Origin: a virus
Strand: one strand, 5' to 3'
DNA: 25,486 bases
Virus record (IMG/VR): IMGVR_UViG_3300024264_000158
Span: 1 to 25,486 of that record
This document shows positions 8,191 through 15,112 of the stretch, one piece after another (the first letter of the stretch is position 1; each line of letters starts with the position of its first letter). The translations under genes were made by a program, and so were the position numbers. The notes beneath the pieces are model-generated. The model did no database searches. It was given only the letters and a program-made list of their open reading frames with translations, and was not told the DNA's origin.

Positions 8191-8198
8191 AATAAATA
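8191..8198 (+). promoter_or_regulatory. Late promoter octamer for the 803-residue fibre gene
   Basis: Reads AATAAATA followed by CCTACA. The predicted start is 8204, giving a 41-nt leader that contains a strong AAGGGG ribosome-binding site (8231-8236), 8 bp before the ATG. This is one of the few long-leader late units in the window. Confidence 0.65.
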
Positions 8199-8244
8199 CC
8201 TACAGTTTTGCAAGACAATCAATTATCGATAAGGGGATAAAACA

Positions 8245-10656
8245 ATGGCAATAGGACGAATAACAGGACAGATGTTGTCTGCCAACCTGGCAAGATCAGG
8301 TACAGACTTAACATTCGAGACAAATTTATTAGCCTTAGATGTATCAAACAGCAGGGTAGGTATTGGAACGGCTTCGCCGGCAACAACACTACACATATCT
8401 GCCACGGATGCACTGAGACTACCATCAGGAACAGATGCACAGAGACCGGGTTCACCAGCCAATGGTGACATGAGGTACAACTCAGATCAGACAACGATCG
8501 AGGGATATGCCAACGGTGCTTGGGCCAACCTGGCATCAGGTACTGAGCTTAAGGACAGTGACGAGGACACTTCAGTCAACGTTGAACCAAGTTCAGACGC
8601 TGACGAGATACACATATCAACAGGTGGAAACCAGACCGCGATATTCAGGACTGCTTCTACTCAGTTGGGTGTAACACAACTTTCAAACACAGCATCAACA
8701 ATCACAGGTTTGGTTACAAACGGTGACATCACACTGACTCCAAATGGAACAGGTGTTGTCGTTGCTTCAACTGGCTTGAGTGCAAATGATCAAAACATCA
8801 CTAACGTAGGCGACATCGCAGTTGATACAATCAGTGCAGATAGTACGACAGTAGGTGTAACACTGACTGACAACACAGCGTCGGCTTTGGACATCAAGGA
8901 AGGTTCAAACTCATACTTGAAGTTTGACACTACCAACAGTTCAGAGTTGATCACAGCAAGTCAGGCCTTGACAGTTGCGACTGGTAAAACATTAACAACA
9001 GACACGGCGGACATCAACGGTGGTGCCATTGACGGAACAGCGATTGGTGCCAACTCAGCATCAACTGGTGCTTTCACATCAATAACGGCATCAGGTAATG
9101 CCACTATATCAGGAAACTTGACGGTAAATGGTACAACGACAACCATTGATTCAGAAACATTAACTATTGAAGATCCGCTTTTAACATTGGCGAAGAACAA
9201 CTCAGGTGGAGCGGCCAACACGTTTGACCAAGGTCTATTCTTCAACAGAGGATCAGATGACAACGTATCATTCTTATGGGATGAATCAGAGGACCAATTC
9301 GCGTTTGCAGTTACATCAGGTGAGGACGGAACAACAGCAGGTGCAGTAACAATCGACAGTTACGCGGGTGTAAAAGCAGGTGTCATGACAGTTTCAGATT
9401 TAGAAACAGGTTCGATCTCAGCGGCAGACGGTACAGCGGCGGCGACTATTGCCAACTCAACAGGAGTTGTAACAGTCCCAAGTGCAGTATTAACTACGGC
9501 AGACATCAACGGTGGTACAGTTGACGGTGTTACGATCGGTGGTGCATCAGCAGGTGCTGGTACATTCACTAACTTGACTGTTAACACAGACGTAGACATC
9601 ACTGACTCAGGTGGAGATGGTACCATGGACGGTGTCATAATTGGTGGTTCGACTGCGGCGGCGGCTACATTCACAACTGCAACTGCTACCAACGTACAAG
9701 CAACCAACATCAAGGCCAATGACGGAACAGCGGCGATTGCCATTGCTGACTCAACAGGTGCAGTTACAATTTCAACTGCTGTTGAATTAGACGGTGGAAA
9801 CGTAACGATCAACGAGAGTTCAGCGGCGGTTGACTTCAGAGTTGAATCAAATGGACACGCACACGCATTGTTCATCGATGGTTCTGAGGATCACGTTGGT
9901 ATCAAGACTGCCACTCCAGCATATGACTTGGACGTTTCAGGTTCAACTTATTCTCTTAGACTGCCGCAAGGTAGCACAGGTGCTAGACCAACTGGTGCAA
10001 CAGGTATAATCAGGTTCAACACAACAACTGGGTTATACGAGGGTTGTGCAGATGGATCTACGTTCATCAACTTTGCGACGACCGGTGACGCACCGACTTT
10101 CACTAAGGAATCAACGACAGGTGATGGATCAACTACCACGTTCACTGGTTTCTTCAGCACTGCTCCAGAATCAGCGAACAACGTTTTCGTTTACATCGAC
10201 AACGTGTACCAAGAACCAACTGAGAACTACAGTGTTTCAGGTACCAACATCACATTCACTTCTGCCCCACACAGTGCGGCTAGGATTTTTGCGATCACAG
10301 GTGCTGACAACAGTTCGTTGGTGACAGGTGGTGTTGCTAGAACAGAGACAAGTTCGGTCAACTTCACTTCAAGTGCGACAACTATCATGAGTTTCAACGC
10401 ATCTACATACAGATCGGCGGAGATATTCATACAGTTGACAGACACTGCCAATACTGAGTACTCAGCGATGAAAGGTGTTGTTATACACGATGGATCAACA
10501 GCATACATCACTGTGTCTAGTATCACTAACACTGGTTCTACAGACTTGGCGACAATCACTGCAGAGCACGACGGTTCAAGCACAGTAAACGTCAAAGCAC
10601 AGAGTACAGGTGGTCAGACAGCGGCCAAGGTACAGTACTCGGTTGTAGCGGCGTAA
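8245..10656 (+). CDS. Modular fibre protein (803 aa)
   Basis: The start is fixed by AAGGGG 8 bp upstream and by the MAIGRITGQMLSANLARSGT head shared with two other fibres. Order: head with RVGIGTASP (1-50); RLPSGTDAQRP ... EGYANGAWANL cassette (58-98); repeats of an 'NGG..DG..IGG.SA.AGTFT' type (about 254-281, 418-445, 456-484); GNLTVNGTTTTIDSETLTIE to LWDESEDQF cassette (289-356); HVGIKTATPAYDLDVSG (550-566); RLPQGSTGARP ... FNTTTGLYEG (572-605); GDGSTTTF ... VYIDNVYQEPTENYSVSG (626-684). The final domain (about 707-803), with VVIHDGSTAYITVSSITNTG, is homologous to the three tandem repeats of the 854-residue fibre. A terminator follows 29 bp after the stop. Its role is probably a long tail fibre or virion appendage; no peptidase or lyase motif is seen. 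Confidence 0.82.
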   Translation: MAIGRITGQMLSANLARSGTDLTFETNLLALDVSNSRVGIGTASPATTLHISATDALRLPSGTDAQRPGSPANGDMRYNSDQTTIEGYANGAWANLASGTELKDSDEDTSVNVEPSSDADEIHISTGGNQTAIFRTASTQLGVTQLSNTASTITGLVTNGDITLTPNGTGVVVASTGLSANDQNITNVGDIAVDTISADSTTVGVTLTDNTASALDIKEGSNSYLKFDTTNSSELITASQALTVATGKTLTTDTADINGGAIDGTAIGANSASTGAFTSITASGNATISGNLTVNGTTTTIDSETLTIEDPLLTLAKNNSGGAANTFDQGLFFNRGSDDNVSFLWDESEDQFAFAVTSGEDGTTAGAVTIDSYAGVKAGVMTVSDLETGSISAADGTAAATIANSTGVVTVPSAVLTTADINGGTVDGVTIGGASAGAGTFTNLTVNTDVDITDSGGDGTMDGVIIGGSTAAAATFTTATATNVQATNIKANDGTAAIAIADSTGAVTISTAVELDGGNVTINESSAAVDFRVESNGHAHALFIDGSEDHVGIKTATPAYDLDVSGSTYSLRLPQGSTGARPTGATGIIRFNTTTGLYEGCADGSTFINFATTGDAPTFTKESTTGDGSTTTFTGFFSTAPESANNVFVYIDNVYQEPTENYSVSGTNITFTSAPHSAARIFAITGADNSSLVTGGVARTETSSVNFTSSATTIMSFNASTYRSAEIFIQLTDTANTEYSAMKGVVIHDGSTAYITVSSITNTGSTDLATITAEHDGSSTVNVKAQSTGGQTAAKVQYSVVAA

Positions 10657-10685
10657 GGCAAAACTAAAACCTTAGAGATAATTCT

Positions 10686-10727
10686 AAACGCCCCAAATGG
10701 TAAATACTACTGTTGGGGCGTTTTTTT
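10686..10727 (+). terminator. Intrinsic terminator after the 803-residue fibre gene
   Basis: An 11-bp perfect stem (AAACGCCCCAA pairing with TTGGGGCGTTT) encloses a 16-nt loop; the right arm runs into a 7-T tract at 10721-10727. The loop contains a late-promoter-like GGTAAATA. Confidence 0.85.
10699..10706 (+). promoter_or_regulatory. Late-promoter-like octamer inside a terminator loop
   Basis: Reads GGTAAATA, identical to the octamer upstream of 2534. The predicted start at 10712 would lie just before the right arm of the hairpin, so transcripts from it could not form the terminator. It is the only octamer seen in the gap before the gene at 10773. Confidence 0.45.
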
Positions 10728-10772
10728 ACGGCTCAATTTTATTAACACAAATCATATGGGATATATGGAACT

Positions 10773-11933
10773 ATGACAACAAGAAACTTTAGAGTACATA
10801 ATGGTATTTCGGTTGGTGATATCACGATATCAGCAAGTGCGAACACCATATCAGGTTTGGCAACGTCGGCACCAAGTGCAGACGGTGATGTGTCAAACAA
10901 GAAATACGTAGACGATTCGATCGCGGCGATTTCAACAACAGCAATCAACCAAGGTGACAGTAACGTAACAGTGGCTGACTCAGGCACAGGTGCTATCACG
11001 GTAACAGCAGATGCAACAGAAGTGGCAAACTTCGCTGTAGCGGCTACTACAATCACTGCCACTGGTGCGATCAACCTGACAGCAGGTTCGGACGTGGCAA
11101 TACCTAACGACATTGGTGTGCTATTTGGAACAGGTGGTGAGAAGATCGAATCAGACGGAACAGATTTAACTGTAACATCTACAGGTGCATTAAACTTGTC
11201 AGTAACAGGTTTAACAACTGTATCAGGTGCGTTAGCAGTATCAGGAGACTTAACGGTTAACGGTACTACTACAACCAACAACTCAGTTAACTTAACAGTA
11301 GATGATAACATCATTGAACTTAACTCAGGTATATCAACATCGAACAACGATGCGGGTATCATCATCGAGAGGGGTTCAACAGGTAACAACGCGGCGATAC
11401 TTTGGGATGAATCAGTAGACAAATTCACAATGGGTTTAACAACTGCAACAGCAGGTGATAAATCAGGTGGTATAACACTTTCTGGATTGGCTACATTGGT
11501 AGCGAACCTAGAGGGAACAGCAACAGCGGCGGAATATTCTGACGTTGCTGAAAGATTTGCATCTGACACAGCCTATGAAGCAGGAACAGTTGTTGCACTA
11601 GGTGGTGCTCAAGAGATCACGCAAGTAAACGAAGAAGGATCAGACGATGTGTTTGGTGTTATTTCTAGTTTAGACCAAGCGGCTTTCAAAATGAACGGTG
11701 GAGCAGGTAATGACGACACTCACCCATACATCGCAATGACGGGTAGGGTAAATGTTAAAGTTATCGGTTCAGTGAACAAAGGTGACAGACTTATATCTGC
11801 ATCAGTTCCAGGTTATGCTAGAGCGGCTACAAAAGCGGAATGCACAGCATTCAACGTTATTGGTAGAGCTTTAACTAGCAAATCTGAAGCGGGACAAGGT
11901 TCAGTATTAGCGGCAGTAAGAGTTAGCCACTAG
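10773..11933 (+). CDS. Fibre protein with conserved C-terminal domain (386 aa)
   Basis: The 386-residue product starts MTTRNFRVHNGISVGDITIS, a head different from the MAI.RI.G fibres. It then has a DVSNKKYVDDSIAA linker (39-52), a QGDSNVTVADSGTGAITVTA segment (60-79) that recurs nearly unchanged in the 854-residue fibre, and the SGDLTVNGTTTT to LWDESVDKF cassette (157-218). The C-terminal domain (about 254-386) has AEYSDVAERFASD, YEAGTVVALGG, VFGVISS, HPYIAMTGRVNVKVIGSVNKGDRL and VIGRALTSKSEAGQGSVLAAV. I recognise this as a recurrent C-terminal domain of phage fibres; whether it self-cleaves cannot be told. Translation starts after a weak GGAA at 10767-10770. The gene is bracketed by two intrinsic terminators, so it is its own unit. 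Confidence 0.8.
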   Translation: MTTRNFRVHNGISVGDITISASANTISGLATSAPSADGDVSNKKYVDDSIAAISTTAINQGDSNVTVADSGTGAITVTADATEVANFAVAATTITATGAINLTAGSDVAIPNDIGVLFGTGGEKIESDGTDLTVTSTGALNLSVTGLTTVSGALAVSGDLTVNGTTTTNNSVNLTVDDNIIELNSGISTSNNDAGIIIERGSTGNNAAILWDESVDKFTMGLTTATAGDKSGGITLSGLATLVANLEGTATAAEYSDVAERFASDTAYEAGTVVALGGAQEITQVNEEGSDDVFGVISSLDQAAFKMNGGAGNDDTHPYIAMTGRVNVKVIGSVNKGDRLISASVPGYARAATKAECTAFNVIGRALTSKSEAGQGSVLAAVRVSH

Positions 11934-11960
11934 TAAATACTCATACTTTTTAGTAGAATC

Positions 11961-11991
11961 AAAAGGCGGTCTTCGGATCGCCTTTTTTTTT
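11961..11991 (+). terminator. Intrinsic terminator with TTCG tetraloop
   Basis: The stem AAAAGGCGGTC pairs with GATCGCCTTTT (one G-T wobble) around a TTCG tetraloop and continues into a tract of nine T. It ends the 386-residue fibre gene. A late promoter octamer begins after a 5-bp gap. Confidence 0.92.
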
Positions 11992-11996
11992 AGGCG

Positions 11997-12004
11997 TATA
12001 AATA
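11997..12004 (+). promoter_or_regulatory. Late promoter octamer for the 854-residue fibre gene
   Basis: Reads TATAAATA, exactly the T4 late consensus, followed by CCTAT. The predicted start is 12010, giving a 78-nt leader, the longest in the window. The leader holds AAGGAG at 12073-12078, 9 bp before the ATG. Confidence 0.75.
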
Positions 12005-12087
12005 CCTATACTGCTGTCAGTCGGCAATGATAAAGAGACTGTGTATGGCATATGCTGTACTAACATTATTATAAGGAGTACCCCGGT

Positions 12088-14652
12088 ATGGCCATAGGTC
12101 GTATATCTGGGTCCGTACTGAAGTCAAATCTGACTAGGAATGGTACTGACCTGGCATTTGAAACAAACCTACTGTATCTCGATGTCACGAACAGTCGTGT
12201 GGGTATTGGTACTTCTGAACCCACAACAACATTACAAGTAAACGGAACAGTAACAGCCACAGCGTTCGCTGGGGATGGATCTAACCTGACGGGCATCAAC
12301 GTTGACACCAACATACAGTTGGTAGGAGACGACTCAACAGGTGCCACACTGGGAACCGGTGAGACATTCAAGATAGCGGGTGGTACCAACATCACCACAG
12401 CGGTCAGTGGTGACACACTTACAATAACAGGTGCCACTCCGGCGGTCACCGCGATGAACAATGCAACAGCCAATGAACTAGTGACTGTTGGATCAACAAC
12501 AACAGAACTAGACGGTGAGGCAAATCTCACATTCGATGGAAGCACACTTGCTGTTTCAGGTGCACAGACCATCACAAACACATCAACAGGTGATAGCCTT
12601 TTAATTACAACCACAGAAGACAGTTCAACAGCGGCACCTGTAATCACACTTAAAAGGAACAGTTCAAGTCCAGCAGATGCGGACTACCTTGGACAGATCA
12701 AATTCAAAGGTGAGAATGATGCAGACCAAGAGGTCGTGTATGCCAAGATCACAGCAAAAATACTGGATGCCAGTGATGGCACAGAAGACGGCATCATAGA
12801 ATTCGCACACAAGAAGGCAGGTTCAAACGTAATAACAGGAAGATGGAGATCAGACTCTCTACAATTACTTAATGATACTTCACTGACAGTAGCAGGTGAT
12901 ACCACAATAACAGGTTCATTGATTGCAGACGGATTAAGTTACCCAACATCGGATGGTAGTGCAGGACAGGTCCTTAAGACAGACGGTTCCGGAAATCTAA
13001 GTTTCACAACAATATCAACCAACAGCGTCTCACAAGGTGATTCCAATGTCACAGTAACAGACTCCGGCACAGGAGCAATAACCGTGGCCGCGGATGGTGG
13101 CACGATAATCACCATGAATGCCACAACGGCTTTGGACGCATCTGGTGTCACAAACGCGATAAGATTACCCAACGGTACAACCGCACAGAGACCAAGTGGA
13201 GCGGTAGGTGAGATTAGATACAACAGTAGCACTGACACCATAGAGGGTTACACCACAGCGGGTGGCTGGGCACAGTTAGGTGCCACGACTGCCACGTCAG
13301 AGAACACAGATGATACAACGACAGGCGATGGCACAGCCATCAGTACTACACAGGGAGTCATTGACCAGTTCGTCACAAGCAGTTTTGATTCGGCTTGGTA
13401 TCTAACAATTACGAGGGACGAGATCAACGACGAGGTCGCCACAGCCAAGCACAGCCTGGCACACAACGATTCATCAGCGGTTGTTGCCACATCACATGTG
13501 ACTGAATCTAACACCTCCAATGCATACCTCTCAGCACAGGCGGACGTGGCGGGCGGCAACGTGAGACTGCTGGGCACGGGTGGATCAGTTGTGAACTCGG
13601 TGAGCTTCTACCGGATAGCGGTGGGAGACAACACAACAGCGGGCACTACGGGTAACGTGATTACCTCGATAAACACGGACGTGGATTCCGCATCGGAGGT
13701 GATAGATTCATGGGCACTGGCCAATTACAGGGGCGCCAAGTACTACATCTCCGTCAACAACACAGCAAAAACAGAAGTTTCAAACATAGAGGCCATGGTG
13801 GTGCATGACGGCACAACAGCATACATCACACAATATGGAAATGTCAACACAGGATCAAACGATCTGATCAACTTGACTGCGGCCATCAATGGTGCCAATG
13901 TGGAATTGAGTGCTTCGGGCAATGAGCCAAACCTCACAGTGACCATGTACAAGATACTATTGGCGGACAATGAGTCGGCATCAACCGGAGACAACATAAA
14001 TGTAGTGGAGGCCACGACCGTGAGTTCAGCGGCCACGACCATAGACAGTTTCGCCACAACCGCCTACACGGGAGCGTTCTACGTGTTCACGGGATACAAC
14101 GCCACGGAAGGTGCGTCCAGCATATCAGAGGTGATGGTGGTGGCCAACGACGAGGCATACATCACAACGGGACCAATGGTGAGCTCGAAAGGCACGGACC
14201 AACTTACATTCTCCGCATCACTGTCGGGACAGACGGTCACGGTGCAGGCGGCATCCACATCAGGATCAAGCACCACAGTAAACGGTTACAGGGTACACAT
14301 GCTGAGGGGATCAGCAGGTGCATCAACGGCAGACACAGTATTAGTATCCACGACACAAACAATATCAGGTGCAAAAACATTCAGCAGTCCAATTGCATTA
14401 ACTGTGGGAAGTGATCCTTCTACTGCTACTAATAATGCACACATCTATGCGAAAGATGACTCATCAAGTGCAGAAGTGTTCGTGAGGGACGAAGCGGGTA
14501 ACGTTACAAAAATATCTCCTCACAACGAACAAGGTGAATGGGAATACTTCTCGAGAAACGTAAAAACTGGCAAGACTGTGAGAGTAAACATGGAAGAGAT
14601 GATCCGTGATATAGAAAAACTTACAGGTAAATCTTATATAAAAAACAATTAG
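12088..14652 (+). CDS. Modular fibre protein with tandem repeat domains (854 aa)
   Basis: The start is set by AAGGAG 9 bp upstream and the MAIGRISGSVLKSNLTRNGT head. Order: head with RVGIGTSEPTTTLQVNG (1-53); FAGDGSNLTGI linker (60-70); beta-rich body; QGDSNVTVTDSGTGAITVAA segment (316-335); RLPNGTTAQRPSGAVGEIRY ... GWAQLG cassette (359-398). Three tandem repeats of about 88 residues follow (424-511, 538-626, 652-739), each with a Tyr/Trp-rich first strand, an 'AMVVHDGTTAYIT'-type strand and a Y(K/R)I/V end. The C-terminus has TISGAKTFSSP (758-768) and a compact domain with VFVRDEAGNVTKISPHN, EWEYFSRN, TGK and VNMEEMIRDIEKLTGK, which I associate with the ends of other phage fibre proteins. 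Its stop overlaps the stop of the convergent Nudix gene. Likely a host-recognition or long fibre protein. Confidence 0.82.
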   Translation: MAIGRISGSVLKSNLTRNGTDLAFETNLLYLDVTNSRVGIGTSEPTTTLQVNGTVTATAFAGDGSNLTGINVDTNIQLVGDDSTGATLGTGETFKIAGGTNITTAVSGDTLTITGATPAVTAMNNATANELVTVGSTTTELDGEANLTFDGSTLAVSGAQTITNTSTGDSLLITTTEDSSTAAPVITLKRNSSSPADADYLGQIKFKGENDADQEVVYAKITAKILDASDGTEDGIIEFAHKKAGSNVITGRWRSDSLQLLNDTSLTVAGDTTITGSLIADGLSYPTSDGSAGQVLKTDGSGNLSFTTISTNSVSQGDSNVTVTDSGTGAITVAADGGTIITMNATTALDASGVTNAIRLPNGTTAQRPSGAVGEIRYNSSTDTIEGYTTAGGWAQLGATTATSENTDDTTTGDGTAISTTQGVIDQFVTSSFDSAWYLTITRDEINDEVATAKHSLAHNDSSAVVATSHVTESNTSNAYLSAQADVAGGNVRLLGTGGSVVNSVSFYRIAVGDNTTAGTTGNVITSINTDVDSASEVIDSWALANYRGAKYYISVNNTAKTEVSNIEAMVVHDGTTAYITQYGNVNTGSNDLINLTAAINGANVELSASGNEPNLTVTMYKILLADNESASTGDNINVVEATTVSSAATTIDSFATTAYTGAFYVFTGYNATEGASSISEVMVVANDEAYITTGPMVSSKGTDQLTFSASLSGQTVTVQAASTSGSSTTVNGYRVHMLRGSAGASTADTVLVSTTQTISGAKTFSSPIALTVGSDPSTATNNAHIYAKDDSSSAEVFVRDEAGNVTKISPHNEQGEWEYFSRNVKTGKTVRVNMEEMIRDIEKLTGKSYIKNN
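13357..14304 (+). repeat. Three tandem ~88-residue repeats in the 854-residue fibre
   Basis: Protein-level repeats at 13357-13620, 13699-13965 and 14041-14304. Shared features are an ID.(F/W) opening, a Y-rich strand, (M/V)VV.(D/N)..AYIT or its degenerate form, a TG/KGTD.L turn, an LSGx.V.(L/V) strand and a final YRI/YKI/YRV. A fourth copy closes the 803-residue fibre. Divergence at DNA level suggests old duplication. Confidence 0.7.
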
Positions 14653-15077
14653 ACTATTAAATCCAATATAGTCTGTAACTTACCTTTTATACTTTTATTA
14701 TTCAAAGTATTTTTCAGACCCATGTGTAGATTCTTGGGCCAGCACTCAAACGCGGTCCAGCAATAACCTGAATGTTCCTCATTTAGTTTAGGAATGAATT
14801 CTGCATCTATGGCCACGAGATATGTGTGGAAGAAGAACTTCTGATCGTTTGACGTGAACATTTCTAATGGTATAACTTTCTTGAATTTAGGTAAACTGCC
14901 TGTTTCTTCCTCTATCTCACGCTTCAGTCCCTCGAAGGCACTTTCCGTGAATTTGCTTTTACCGCCAACCAATCCCCACATGCCTTGTGTTTTCTTATCA
15001 GTCCTCTGTAGGAAAAGGAAACGTTTGGTGCTGGTAGCGTAGAACAGGGCACCCGAACAGACTATGTTTTCTTTCAT
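14649..15077 (-). CDS. Nudix hydrolase (142 aa)
   Basis: A complete Nudix box: G39-x5-E45-x7-R53-E54-I55-x-E57-E58-x-G60, with Ser61 where a hydrophobic residue is usual. Nudix enzymes hydrolyse a nucleoside diphosphate linked to another group, with Mg2+ bound by the REx2EE glutamates. The surrounding LQRTDKKTQGMWGLVGGK is typical of the MutT-like fold (strand, then WGLPGG-like turn with V for P). T4 encodes NudE, but family membership here cannot be decided from sequence alone. The gene is the last of the minus-strand group (15 bp after gp15) but has its own sigma70-like promoter, so it may be expressed earlier than the structural genes. It has no Shine-Dalgarno sequence. The stop overlaps that of the convergent fibre gene. 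Confidence 0.9.
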   Translation of the reverse strand: MKENIVCSGALFYATSTKRFLFLQRTDKKTQGMWGLVGGKSKFTESAFEGLKREIEEETGSLPKFKKVIPLEMFTSNDQKFFFHTYLVAIDAEFIPKLNEEHSGYCWTAFECWPKNLHMGLKNTLNNKSIKGKLQTILDLIV

Positions 15078-15082
15078 GCTAT

Positions 15083-15112
15083 ATTATAACAACTATGGGG
15101 TTGTAGCGTCAA
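15083..15112 (-). promoter_or_regulatory. Sigma70-type promoter for the Nudix gene
   Basis: On the minus strand: TTGACG (15112-15107), an 18-bp spacer, TATAAT (15088-15083), then 5 bp to the ATG at 15077. It overlaps the last codons of gp15. The expected start site is at or within a base or two of the ATG, so the transcript would be leaderless. Confidence 0.75.

Noticed and set aside
9360-9875. 171-residue minus-strand open frame in the 803-residue fibre
   Set aside because: Composition shadow (Ala/Val/Pro/Ser only) opposite clear repeats of the plus-strand protein.
10742-11569. 275-residue minus-strand open frame opposite the 386-residue fibre gene
   Set aside because: Val/Ala/Ser/Pro-rich product with no motif; its length follows from the Thr/Ser/Gly codon bias of the real gene, which removes stops from the opposite strand. 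The plus strand has recognised cassettes.
12069-12647. 192-residue minus-strand open frame opposite the head of the 854-residue fibre
   Set aside because: Same compositional shadow. It would cover the fibre's own ribosome-binding site and has no promoter or Shine-Dalgarno sequence of its own.
13357-14304. Recent tandem duplication at DNA level
   Set aside because: The repeats are clear in protein but too divergent in nucleotides to be a recent duplication.
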